Positions 17,901 through 26,097 of a DNA stretch of 64,000 nucleotides are shown here, in pieces. The position numbers were made by a program, and so were the translations under genes. The DNA comes from Pedobacter caeni (GTDB lineage: Bacteria; Bacteroidota; Bacteroidia; Sphingobacteriales; Sphingobacteriaceae), in the NCBI RefSeq assembly GCF_900129215.1, contig NZ_FQUQ01000001.1:806001-870000 (forward strand). Reading direction: 5' to 3'. Position 1 is the first letter of the stretch, and every line of letters begins with the position of its first letter. The notes under the pieces were generated by a model. That model did no database searches, was not told where the DNA came from, and saw only the letters and a list, made by a program, of their open reading frames with translations.

Positions 17901-20584
17901 CCAAGGAGTTTTCCATCCCTGTTTACATTGACGATGTCTATTTTATGGTCCTGTCCGGTAAGCAGCATTCCACTTAATTTATCACCTTCGGGAGTTTTAA
18001 TACCGTAATAGTCAGGATAAACATGGTAGGGGATGCTGAAGTTGTCGATACTGAAATTACCTCCCGCTTCAAATACTTTAATGGCAAAATTTGCTTTCAG
18101 CATCCCCGGCGCAGTATTGTTTTCGCTTAAATTGGTATTCACTGCAGCAGTTCCATTTTCATTGAGGGTTCCCTCAAAAATGGTTTTTACCTGCGATTGG
18201 AACGAAACCGTAGGATTGTCGAAACTATAGTTTTCAAACCCTTTGAAGGTCGTCTGCATCGTATTCAGACTGACATCAACTTTTGCTTTCAGGTGTTTGC
18301 CCGGTGCGCCAAACAGCCATGCAGCCGATAGGGTAGCAGAAGAGCCATTTCCAGACCCCATATAAGGGCGGTTGCCATAATCAAAGTTGATTTTCAACCG
18401 GTTTGGCATGACCGTTTCAATCTTAATCGTTTTGGAGAAGGTTGCGCCTCCGGCTTTCACTTTTGCCAGCCAGTTTCCTGTTGGTGCTGTGCTTTCGGTA
18501 GCCGTTCTGAACGCATAATATCCATTTAAAGGTTTTCCGTTGATGGCTCTCTTAACGAGCTGCCCCTGTGGGTTATAAAACTCGAATGTAACCGGATAAC
18601 CACCAGGTAGTTTTTTAAGTTTATCCTCCAGGATGAAAGAAAGGAATACGGAATCACCTGGACGCCAAACGCCACGTTCTCCGTAAATAAAGCCTTTTAA
18701 TCCGTTCTGTACCACATCTCCACCAACATCAAACCTGCTCAAAGGAAGAGAACTTCCATCGTCCAGTTTCAGGTAGCCGCGTTCATCGCCATTTTTGGCA
18801 ATCAATAAGAAAGGTTTTCTTTTCAGGTCAAATGAAGCCATTCCATCCCCATCTGTTTTTACGGTATGGATCACCTGTTTTTGGAAATCCAGTAATTCCA
18901 GCGTCACTCCGCTTACTGTTTTCGCTGTTAAAAGATCCGTCGCAATGATCACCATGCTGTTGTCGTTTCCACGTTTGGCGATCAGGCCGATATTGGAAGC
19001 AATCAGGTTTCTGCTGGCCCAGCGTTCGCTGGTATAGTAGGATGGGGTACAAGGATTATCCCGGTCTTCCCAACGGTAATTTTGCGGATAATTGTTGCTG
19101 TAGCGGCTCCAGAAATCATCATCCTCATCGATCTTTTCTCCATAACTGTTATAGTCGCCATCCTCTTCACCAGAAGAGTCACCATCTTCTGCTTTAGTTT
19201 CTACACATTTAAACACATTGTATTCTCTTCTGAAACCAATGGTTACCCGGTACATGGCACCAGGTTCAGTACGGATAATTTTATCCAGATCTAAGGTGAA
19301 ACGATTTTTCTTATGCAGGTCTAATGCTTTGTCTTCATCCAGACGGATGGTTTTCTGAACAATTGGTTTACCCACGCGGCGAAGCTCCTGTCCGTCTTTA
19401 TAATTATTGGTCTGGAAAAACTGAGGGATATTGTTTTCATAGATCTTGATCACGGTGATGTCTACCGCCTTTAAGTTCACTGCTTCAAATGGTAACACCA
19501 GTTTACCTGAAGTAGGCAGGATACTGCCACTTCCTGCAATCGTTGCGGAAGGCAGTTTATTTTCGAAAACGATGTTCGCGGTTTTTGCCGCTGATAATTT
19601 TACGCTATTGATATTTTCTACACCTTCGTTAACGGTCAGCGCATAATTTCCTTCCAGTGTTTCTGCCGAATACACCTTCACCTGACTGGCGTCGATGGTA
19701 AACCTGAGGTCAGTCAATTGAGCAAGGCTGATCAATCCATTCAGGTCTTGTGTCACGTTAACCGGTTCAGAAAACTGAACAAGAGCAAAATCTTCAAGAT
19801 CCTGTATGGCTTTCATGTTCAGGATCTTGAAAACGCCTTGTGCAGGTACTTCCAGCACTTCTTCTCCTTTACCTGGCGCATTGATCGCATCACCAGACCA
19901 GATGAGTTTTAAGGGATTATCGCTTTTTGTTTTCTTAATGCTATCAATACTGAAGCTTGAGATATTTTTAGCAGGGTTGTGCTGCCACTTGACTTTTAAT
20001 GCCTGAGGAAAATCAATCTTTAATGATTTCTCAATTTGTTTGGGATCTTCCTGATCGGAGGTGAGCACTTCTCCGCTTAATTTCATATAATCAAGGGAGG
20101 TATTGTTTTGAGAAACCAATCCATTTTGGCTGAGACTCATTCCGGGATTGATGACCCTGAAATTGAATTCAAACTCTTCCAGGCCTTTTTCGGTTTCTGT
20201 AACTTTATTGAGATTAAAGGTCGCTTCGTAATCTTCGCCTGGTTCCAGCGGTTCATCGGGCCTGAATTCCAGGGTCTGGGAATCTATCCAATAAGTCTTT
20301 CCTTTAACAGAAGGAGAGAAGCTGAACAGGTCTCTCGCATCGGCTACACCGACGTCACTCATGGTTTTTACCTGACTGGCGAGGTGGAGTCTGATGAAGC
20401 TTTTTTTGGAGACAGTCCCTGAGGTATAGGCTTCTATGTATTTTGAATAGGCCTGATTGTAGTCTTTTGGTCTTTCTTTCTTAAAAAAGAAAAGAGCAGC
20501 AAGGCCGATGAGAACGACGGCTACCGAGCCGATAATGATTCCTTTTTTATTCTTTTGAATAAATGGAGATTGCGTGAATTTCAT
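14993..20584 (-). CDS. Bacterial alpha-2-macroglobulin with thioester motif
   Basis: A 1863-residue periplasmic protein anchored by an N-terminal membrane helix (about 17-33, no cleavage site seen). It shows the multidomain MG/A2M layout: early Ig-like MG domains, the carrier segment RYMILVRDNNGG, the A2M region with QYIGAVRAMVVAGQDG, and the thioester motif GCVEQ with Cys1414 and Gln1417, followed by an alpha/alpha toroid (LRGFQTGDGGLGYWPG). Such proteins trap attacking proteases through the thioester and are thought to guard the periplasm together with PBP1C, whose gene follows after 1 nt. An acidic, Ser/Asp/Tyr-rich insert at about residues 465-510 stands out as unusual. YfhM-like. Confidence 0.93.
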   Translation of the reverse strand: MKFTQSPFIQKNKKGIIIGSVAVVLIGLAALFFFKKERPKDYNQAYSKYIEAYTSGTVSKKSFIRLHLASQVKTMSDVGVADARDLFSFSPSVKGKTYWIDSQTLEFRPDEPLEPGEDYEATFNLNKVTETEKGLEEFEFNFRVINPGMSLSQNGLVSQNNTSLDYMKLSGEVLTSDQEDPKQIEKSLKIDFPQALKVKWQHNPAKNISSFSIDSIKKTKSDNPLKLIWSGDAINAPGKGEEVLEVPAQGVFKILNMKAIQDLEDFALVQFSEPVNVTQDLNGLISLAQLTDLRFTIDASQVKVYSAETLEGNYALTVNEGVENINSVKLSAAKTANIVFENKLPSATIAGSGSILPTSGKLVLPFEAVNLKAVDITVIKIYENNIPQFFQTNNYKDGQELRRVGKPIVQKTIRLDEDKALDLHKKNRFTLDLDKIIRTEPGAMYRVTIGFRREYNVFKCVETKAEDGDSSGEEDGDYNSYGEKIDEDDDFWSRYSNNYPQNYRWEDRDNPCTPSYYTSERWASRNLIASNIGLIAKRGNDNSMVIIATDLLTAKTVSGVTLELLDFQKQVIHTVKTDGDGMASFDLKRKPFLLIAKNGDERGYLKLDDGSSLPLSRFDVGGDVVQNGLKGFIYGERGVWRPGDSVFLSFILEDKLKKLPGGYPVTFEFYNPQGQLVKRAINGKPLNGYYAFRTATESTAPTGNWLAKVKAGGATFSKTIKIETVMPNRLKINFDYGNRPYMGSGNGSSATLSAAWLFGAPGKHLKAKVDVSLNTMQTTFKGFENYSFDNPTVSFQSQVKTIFEGTLNENGTAAVNTNLSENNTAPGMLKANFAIKVFEAGGNFSIDNFSIPYHVYPDYYGIKTPEGDKLSGMLLTGQDHKIDIVNVNRDGKLLGGSKSVDVELYKVQWRWWWEQDNENYYANFTQNSYNKLIKKETIQLNGGKGSWSMRVDEPEWGRYMILVRDNNGGHVSGKSVYIDWPGWAQREQNSNPTEASMLSFTANKTKFKVGEDIVLTIPSGKDGRALISIENGSKVLKTFWTDTKAGQTQFKFKAEKDMAPNVFANVTLLQPHAQTLNDLPIRMYGAIPLLIEDPETILKPVIKMADKLKPETESSITVTEQNGKAMTYTIAIVDEGLLDLTRFKTPDPHGVFYAREGLGVKTWDLFDYVLGAWGGNLERILSIGGDGSINKNLSPAKANRFVPVVKYLGPFALSKGGSSTHKFKLPQYIGAVRAMVVAGQDGAYGFAEKSVQVKKPLMLLATLPRVIGPGESFTLPATVFTTEKNLKNVSLQLQSANLEVIGSKTQQLTFKQPGEQMAYFEIKVPEITGIAKVKLIAQSGSEKTAYDVELDIRNPNPYVTNVVPIVIEPGKNWGTSYQPVGMAGTNTGSVELSTIPPINLKKRLSYLMQYPHGCVEQTTSGVFPQLFLNKLTPLTEQQKVTTERNLKAGINKLRGFQTGDGGLGYWPGAGTSDEWGSNYAGHFLVEAQNAGYTLPVGMLDELLRYLKGKAANWAPNSSNFYGGDLSQSYRLYVLALAKRPEMAAMNRLKAFQYLSETAKWRLAAAYKLAGQADAANGLIRGLATEVKPYNQMGGTYGSDVRDQAMILETLILLGRKGDAAKLIQPLAAKLGQDDWYSTQTTAYSLLAIAKFCGANTASNSLKYTYKIDGKSGSVNSAQFMNSTDLSFKANSVVINNTGDRVLFGRLILQGQPSAGQNTFLPNNAEALEMNIDYKLLNGKSLDPSTLKQGTDFYAEVTIKNPGRMGYYEQMALTQIFPSGWEIINNRINDSESAVASSPYTYRDIRDDRVFTYFNLRENETVIYKVLLNASYIGRYYLSAVQCEAMYNNNISATTAGKWVQVIK

Positions 20585-20659
20585 ACACTGTAAAAGTAAA
20601 ATTGTAGATGTGTACGAAAATTAACAAAAAGGATTGGAATCAAAGAAACTAAACCGAAA

Positions 20660-21064
20660 TTATTTTATCATGACCCCGGGCATATTTACCAAAGGGATCC
20701 GGATCAGATTATCATCAACGATACTTTCAGGAAGGAAAATAAATTTTTTATCATAGATGACCTCGTCCAGGTAATAGCTTAACCAATATTCATTGGTTAA
20801 GCCAAAAACTTCAGGATCTATTGCTTCAACACCCGTAAAGGAGCGGGGTTGAAGGTCTCCCAGCGAATGTCTCAGTACAGAGGTTTGCACCATTCTGCCA
20901 TCTTTTTCGCCATAGCCTTTAGAGCTGATCAATACGTTTTTTAAGGGTTTATCCTTAAGGTTAACCAGGTAAACAGTCCAGTTTTTAATTTCCGGACTTT
21001 CGCTCTTTAACACTACAGCAACTGCAATGTCTTCTACTATATTTTCAGGGAGATCTTTCTTCAT
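20660..21064 (-). CDS. Protein of unknown function between topA and A2M
   Basis: A 134-residue soluble protein that I do not recognise with confidence. It reads as a beta-sandwich: AVAVVLKS, WTVYLVNLKDKPLKNVLISSKGYGE, SVLRHSLGDLQPRSFTGVEAI and a C-terminal FIFLPESIVDDNLIRIPL strand pair. No signal peptide or membrane segment. It begins 21 bp after topA and so is probably co-transcribed with it; A2M follows after 75 bp. Databases often give such short genes an over-specific name, so I assign none. Confidence 0.75.
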   Translation of the reverse strand: MKKDLPENIVEDIAVAVVLKSESPEIKNWTVYLVNLKDKPLKNVLISSKGYGEKDGRMVQTSVLRHSLGDLQPRSFTGVEAIDPEVFGLTNEYWLSYYLDEVIYDKKFIFLPESIVDDNLIRIPLVNMPGVMIK

Positions 21065-21085
21065 ATCTGCATCATGCAGGCAAGC

Positions 21086-23650
21086 CTACTTTTTCTTTGC
21101 GACCACTTTCTTTTTTGCCGGGCTTTTTGCTGCTGCCTTTTTCTTGGCTGCTTTAGGTTCAAAAGCATTTGGTACCTGTTCAACAATTAGTTTCTTTACT
21201 TCTTCAAGGGATACCGCGGCAAGGTCCTCAGGCGTATATTTCTCTCCTGTAGCCGGGTTTTTACCCAGTTTCAGCATGTCTTTACCAAAACGGATGAAAG
21301 GCCCCCATCTGCCGTTTTCGATCGCAATTTTCTCCGCTGTCCATTGCTGGATAAAGCGGTTCGCTTCTTTTTCTACCTTTTTACCAATGAGTTCTTCGAT
21401 GTCTTTTTGAGTCAGGAAGTCGAAATTATAAGCTTTAGGTACATTGATAAACAGGTCGTTCCATTTGATGAAAGGACCAAAACGGCCTTTACCTTTGGTA
21501 ACCGGCAAACTCTCATAATGTGCTACTGGCGCATCGGCGGTAATTTTCTCTCCGATAATTTCGATGGCACGGTCTCTGTCGACCGATAGCGGATCTTCAT
21601 TTTTAGGAATAGAAATATAAGCATCTCCCCATTTCACATATGGACCAAAACGGCCTACACCAACAGAAACTTCTTTACCTTCATAATCTTCCAGCTGGAA
21701 AGGAAGTTTGAACTGCTCAAGGGCATCCTCAAGCGTTACGGTTCCTACAGACTGTGATTTTGATAAGCTCGCATAACGCGGTTTTTCCTCGTCGTCATTC
21801 TGGCCAATCTGCACCAATGGCCCGAATTTACCCACTTTAGCATATACATTTTTTCCGGAGGCAGGATCGATTCCCAATAAACGCTCTCCGTTTGCACGGT
21901 CTGCATTTTCAAGGGTTGTTTCTACTTCTAAATGGAAAGGGGTATAGAAGGAGTGGAGCATTTTAGTCCATTCCTGAAGTCCCTGAGCAATCTCATCAAA
22001 TTCCTTCTCTACATTTGCAGTAAAGTTAAAATCAACAATTCCTTTGAAATGTTCTACCAGAAAGTCATTGACCACTTCACCTATATCTGTAGGGAAAAGT
22101 TTAGATTTCTCTGCCCCTGTAATTTCTGTTTTTATTTGTTTGTTCACCACTCCGTTGCTCAGTACAATTGAACTGAAGGAACGCTGACGGCCATCACGGT
22201 CTTCTTTAACCACATAACCACGGTTTTGAATCGTAGAAATTGTTGGCGCATAAGTAGAAGGTCGGCCGATGCCAAGCTCTTCCAGTTTCTTAATCATGCT
22301 CGCCTCTGTATACCTTGCAGGCGGACGGGAGAAACGTTCTGTTGCGTTCATTTCCCTCAGGCTCAGTTCCTGACCTTTGGTCAACGGTGGAAGCATGTTA
22401 TTGCCTTCCGAATCTTCCAGGTCTTCTTCATCGCTTGATTCCAGGTATACCTTTAAGAAACCATCAAATTTAAGAACTTCACCTTCGGCAATCAGGTTTT
22501 CTTTACGGGTGCTGATGGCGATCTGTGCTGTTGTTTTTTCAAATAAAGCTTCGCTCATTTGAGAAGCAATCGCACGTTTCCAGATCAGTTCATATAAACG
22601 TTGTTCTGAGCTGTCGCCGGGTACGGTATGGTGGTTGAAATAAGTAGGGCGGATGGCTTCGTGAGCTTCCTGTGCACCTGCTGTTTTCGTTTTATACGTT
22701 CTGATCTGATGGTATTTATCTCCCCATGCGGATTTAATCTCTGCTGATGCAGCCTGTAATGCTGTTTCAGAAAGGTTTACCGAATCGGTACGCATATAGG
22801 TGATCCTTCCACTTTCATACAGGCGTTGTGCAACCTGCATCGTTCTTGATACCGAATATCCCAGTTTACGGGAAGCTTCCTGTTGTAAGGTTGAAGTAGT
22901 AAATGGAGGGGCAGGGTTCCTTTTTGCAGGTCTGGTTTCCAGACTATCTACGCTGAAACCAGCCTTAATACAATCGTTTAAGAATTTCTCGGCATCTGCC
23001 TCCAGATCAAAGCGCTGAGGCAATTCGGCTTTCACCACCTCTTTACCTTTTCCGGTGCTGAATTGCGCGGAAACCTTAAATGCTGCTGTAGCATTAAATT
23101 TATTGACTTCTCTTTCTCTGTCTACAATCAGACGAACAGCCACAGACTGTACCCGTCCGGCAGATAGGGAAGGTTTTATTTTTTTCCATAAAACAGGGGA
23201 GAGCTCAAAACCTACCAGTCTGTCCAGCACACGTCTGGCCTGCTGAGCATTCACGAGGTTATAGTCAATCGTACGTGGAGTTTCTATCGCCTTTAATATT
23301 GCAGGCTTAGTGATCTCATGAAAGACAATCCTTTTTGTTTTATTTTCTTTTAATCCTAATGTTTCATATAAATGCCATGAAATCGCTTCTCCCTCACGGT
23401 CCTCATCGGAGGCCAGCCATACCATTTCGGCTTCCTTTGCTAATTTCTTAAGCTCTGCGACGATCTGCTTCTTATCAGCTGGAACCTCATAGGTCTGGGC
23501 GAAATTATTGGCTACATCAATGCCCATATCCCCCTTCACCAAATCCCGGATATGCCCGTAACTTGATTTAACAAGGAAATCTTTTCCTAAATACCCTTCG
23601 ATGGTTTTAGCTTTTGCAGGTGACTCAACTATTAATAAATTCTTCGCCAT
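21086..23650 (-). CDS. topA: DNA topoisomerase I (type IA)
   Basis: An 854-residue type IA topoisomerase that relaxes negative supercoils. The Toprim domain starts at residue 3 with LLIVESPAKAKTIEGYLG (Glu9) and has the acidic triad DEDRE (82-86). The catalytic Tyr285 is in SGRITYMRTDS. Instead of zinc fingers the C-terminus has several repeats of the form (R)xGPFIKW/xGPYVKW (for example around 620, 685, 740 and 790) and ends in a Lys/Ala-rich tail, both usual in Bacteroidota TopA. It appears first in a minus-strand unit with the unknown gene at 20660. Confidence 0.95.
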   Translation of the reverse strand: MAKNLLIVESPAKAKTIEGYLGKDFLVKSSYGHIRDLVKGDMGIDVANNFAQTYEVPADKKQIVAELKKLAKEAEMVWLASDEDREGEAISWHLYETLGLKENKTKRIVFHEITKPAILKAIETPRTIDYNLVNAQQARRVLDRLVGFELSPVLWKKIKPSLSAGRVQSVAVRLIVDREREVNKFNATAAFKVSAQFSTGKGKEVVKAELPQRFDLEADAEKFLNDCIKAGFSVDSLETRPAKRNPAPPFTTSTLQQEASRKLGYSVSRTMQVAQRLYESGRITYMRTDSVNLSETALQAASAEIKSAWGDKYHQIRTYKTKTAGAQEAHEAIRPTYFNHHTVPGDSSEQRLYELIWKRAIASQMSEALFEKTTAQIAISTRKENLIAEGEVLKFDGFLKVYLESSDEEDLEDSEGNNMLPPLTKGQELSLREMNATERFSRPPARYTEASMIKKLEELGIGRPSTYAPTISTIQNRGYVVKEDRDGRQRSFSSIVLSNGVVNKQIKTEITGAEKSKLFPTDIGEVVNDFLVEHFKGIVDFNFTANVEKEFDEIAQGLQEWTKMLHSFYTPFHLEVETTLENADRANGERLLGIDPASGKNVYAKVGKFGPLVQIGQNDDEEKPRYASLSKSQSVGTVTLEDALEQFKLPFQLEDYEGKEVSVGVGRFGPYVKWGDAYISIPKNEDPLSVDRDRAIEIIGEKITADAPVAHYESLPVTKGKGRFGPFIKWNDLFINVPKAYNFDFLTQKDIEELIGKKVEKEANRFIQQWTAEKIAIENGRWGPFIRFGKDMLKLGKNPATGEKYTPEDLAAVSLEEVKKLIVEQVPNAFEPKAAKKKAAAKSPAKKKVVAKKK

Positions 23651-24079
23651 TCAGAACGTTTTTCTGCAAATAAAGCTATAAATAAGGCTAATTTCAAAAT
23701 TCGATACGATTTTTATAGTAAATATATTTGTAAATGTGTCATTTTACCCCTGATAAAGTGGTGAATCAGAGCCGATTTAACCAAAAATGAGTTTCATTCT
23801 CTTTTATCAGATCTTTTGACAGGGATGGTTTACAACTACTGCATTGTATACATCGGGTAGGAATAGCCTGTCCGTTTCTCCGCTGAGTTCACATAAGAAA
23901 CTTTCTCAAGAGAGAAAAATGAGTAGGTACAACGAAGATCCGAGCAAAGGAAAAGGACGCAGGAATGGAATATGGATCGAATGAACCCTATGAATTGTAA
24001 ATGGTGACAATGAAAATTATTCTAACTTACCACGTTGAAACTTGTTTGCTCTTAAAACCAGGATAAACAGACTTTACTT
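23651..24079. other. Divergent intergenic region of 429 bp upstream of topA
   Basis: No known gene could be assigned. I see TATATTTG at 23723-23730, an exact plus-strand TAnnTTTG element far from the next gene, a short hairpin TTTCTC/GAGAAA near 23902-23917, and a 21-codon open frame at 23919-23984 with very basic product. A small RNA is possible but not shown. Confidence 0.4.
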
Positions 24080-24622
24080 ATGGAAATAAACGGTACAAAA
24101 ATGAGATTAGTAAAATGGCGAACGGTTGGCATCTATTTACTCATATGTATGATCACATTTGTATTTTATGTAATGCTGATCATTTTAAATCGAGAAATGA
24201 TCCTGGATCTATTATACGAGCTGCTTGGAAAAAGATTAAATGTGTATTCAAAAGGATTTACTTTTTTTACAATAATGCCCTTTTTACTTCTTTCAGGAGT
24301 AATAGTTAGTCTCCTAACTCATTACCTGGGAAAAATAGAGCATATTCACTTTTCAGAAACTGGCATAGAAATAAAAACAAACTCCCGTTATTTTATCAAT
24401 AAGAGCGAAATCAATAAAGTAATCTTTGCAGAGAAAGAAAATAAAGTAGTAGAGATTGATTTAAAATGTAAGAAGGACACCTATTCAATTTACAATGCGG
24501 ACGATGAGTTTGTAGCCAGGACCAAAAAATATTTTCAAATAGAAAAAGAAGATGAAAGTACATTCGACTACAAATCAAAAATCACAAAAAAAATATACAG
24601 AATAGGTGAAAACGACAAATAG
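24080..24622 (+). CDS. Small membrane protein with cytoplasmic C-terminal domain, unknown function
   Basis: A 180-residue protein with two hydrophobic helices (about 14-36 and 62-84) and a soluble C-terminal domain (about 88-180) made of short strands (IHFSETGIEIKTNSRYFIN, KVIFAEKENKVVEIDL), perhaps PH-like. The codon usage is more A/T-rich than in the neighbouring housekeeping genes, which may indicate a recent arrival or simply a lowly expressed gene. No motif tells its function. It stands alone between topA (divergent) and the peroxidase gene (93 bp downstream). Confidence 0.7.
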   Translation: MEINGTKMRLVKWRTVGIYLLICMITFVFYVMLIILNREMILDLLYELLGKRLNVYSKGFTFFTIMPFLLLSGVIVSLLTHYLGKIEHIHFSETGIEIKTNSRYFINKSEINKVIFAEKENKVVEIDLKCKKDTYSIYNADDEFVARTKKYFQIEKEDESTFDYKSKITKKIYRIGENDK

Positions 24623-24715
24623 CAGTATAAGCCAGCTCAGAACTTTACTATTTAATTATATATATTAAATCTTTTTGTGCTTAACTTCGTTTATACATTA
24701 TAAAAAAACAACGCA

Positions 24716-25228
24716 ATGAATACATTATTAATATTACTGAGCCTGATGTTTACTCCACCGGCTAAGGGCATTTATGATTTCAGCTTCAAAACCATTGATG
24801 GTAAAGAGGTAAAACTTTCTAAATTCAAAGGCAAGAAAATCCTGATTGTGAACACGGCATCCAAATGTGGCTATACCCCACAATATGAGGATCTGGAAAA
24901 ACTACACAAGCAATATGGTAAAAATGTAGTATTAATTGGTTTTCCGGCTGGCAACTTCGGCGGACAGGAATTGGCGACCAACACAGAGATTCAGGATTTC
25001 TGTAAAAAGAATTTCGGTGTAACCTTTCTGTTGAGTGAAAAAGTAAGCGTAAAAGGAGCAGATATCAATCCTTTATTCAAATACCTGACTACCGAAGAGA
25101 ATCCTGATTTCAAAGGAGACATCAATTGGAACTTCGAGAAATTCCTGATCAACGAAAAAGGACAACTTGTACACCGTTTCAGGTCTAAAGTAACCCCGAT
25201 GAGCGAGGAGCTGACTAAAAATCTGTAG
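24716..25228 (+). CDS. Glutathione peroxidase-family thiol peroxidase
   Basis: A 170-residue peroxidase of the Cys-type GPx family. Peroxidatic Cys51 is in TASKCGYTPQY, Gln84 in FGGQE, Trp138 and Asn139 in NWNFEKF; together they form the usual tetrad. Cys96 in IQDFCKKNFG sits where thioredoxin-dependent GPx enzymes keep the resolving Cys, so thioredoxin rather than glutathione is the likely reductant. The first 18 residues (MNTLLILLSLMFTPPAKG) are hydrophobic and may be a short signal peptide, which would place the enzyme in the periplasm. It is followed by a strong terminator. Confidence 0.92.
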   Translation: MNTLLILLSLMFTPPAKGIYDFSFKTIDGKEVKLSKFKGKKILIVNTASKCGYTPQYEDLEKLHKQYGKNVVLIGFPAGNFGGQELATNTEIQDFCKKNFGVTFLLSEKVSVKGADINPLFKYLTTEENPDFKGDINWNFEKFLINEKGQLVHRFRSKVTPMSEELTKNL

Positions 25229-25251
25229 TTAATTCTTTCTTTTAAGACACC

Positions 25252-25288
25252 AAAAGAGAAATCCTTAACCGGGATTTCTCTTTTTTTT
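25252..25288 (+). terminator. Intrinsic terminator after the GPx gene
   Basis: Stem AGAGAAATCC/GGATTTCTCT with a 6-nt loop region, followed by eight T. Confidence 0.92.
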
Positions 25289-25312
25289 AACCCCAAAACG
25301 CATAGATTAACT

Positions 25313-25320
25313 TAACTTTG
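25313..25320 (+). promoter_or_regulatory. TAACTTTG element before the lipoprotein gene at 25330
   Basis: An exact TAnnTTTG match that ends 9 nt before ATG 25330. Its TTTG overlaps an in-frame TTG (25318) that could be mistaken for the start. Confidence 0.65.
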
Positions 25321-25329
25321 GGCTTTGAA

Positions 25330-26097
25330 ATGATTATGCTGTATATCCAACCATTAAGAAAATACCTCGCATTAACCGCCATTCCGTTCTTTTTGATTTC
25401 CTGTGGTTCCAATTACAAACTGGTAAAAAGTAACCGTACAGAATACAAAATGAATGGTGAGCGGGCCGTAGACAGCACATTGATCAAAACCTACCTTCCT
25501 TATAAAATAAAGATGGAGCAGGAAATGAACACCGTGATTGGACACTCCGAGGTACTGATGACAAAGAATGATAAAGTCCCTGAAAATCTATTGAGGAATT
25601 TCTTTTCTGATGCCTTATTCCATGAAGTCCTTAAATATGACCCGGGAGTAGATTTTGCAATGCCTTCGACCAACGGCGGCTTGCGCGTCGACATTCCAAA
25701 AGGGGAGGTTAAAATGTCCAACATCTTTGAAGTGATGCCTTTTGAGAATGAAATGATGGTCTTCACACTGGGGCCCTCAGATGTGCAAAACCTGCTCAAT
25801 TTTATTGCCAGAACAGGAGGACAACCTGTTGCAGGATTAAGAATGAAAATAGTGAATGACCGGCCCACCGAGGTCATGATCAATGGAAAACCTTATGATC
25901 CCACAAGAAATTATAAAATCCTCACTTCAGATTATGTAGCCGAAGGAGGAGACAATGTTCAAAGTTTCAAAAAACCAATAGAGAGAAAGATTCTGGGCAT
26001 TAGAATGCGCGATGCACTGATCACCTATATCAAAGAAAACCAGGCCGCCGGAAAAACAATCAATCCAAAATTAGATGGAAGAATTACTAAAGATTAA
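25330..26097 (+). CDS. Lipoprotein with 5'-nucleotidase C-terminal (substrate-binding) domain
   Basis: A 255-residue lipoprotein: hydrophobic signal ending in FLISC (lipobox), so it is anchored in a membrane. The mature part matches the 5_nucleotid_C domain, with MPSTNGGLRVDIPKGEV, IFEVMPFENEMMVFTLG and the late YVAEGGDNVQSF loop that contacts the nucleoside. The catalytic metallophosphatase half is missing; it is encoded by the next gene, which overlaps by 23 bp. The two halves of a UshA-like 5'-nucleotidase are thus separate proteins, with the C half first. Start chosen at ATG 25330 because of the promoter element just upstream; ATG 25336 is also possible. Confidence 0.88.
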   Translation: MIMLYIQPLRKYLALTAIPFFLISCGSNYKLVKSNRTEYKMNGERAVDSTLIKTYLPYKIKMEQEMNTVIGHSEVLMTKNDKVPENLLRNFFSDALFHEVLKYDPGVDFAMPSTNGGLRVDIPKGEVKMSNIFEVMPFENEMMVFTLGPSDVQNLLNFIARTGGQPVAGLRMKIVNDRPTEVMINGKPYDPTRNYKILTSDYVAEGGDNVQSFKKPIERKILGIRMRDALITYIKENQAAGKTINPKLDGRITKD

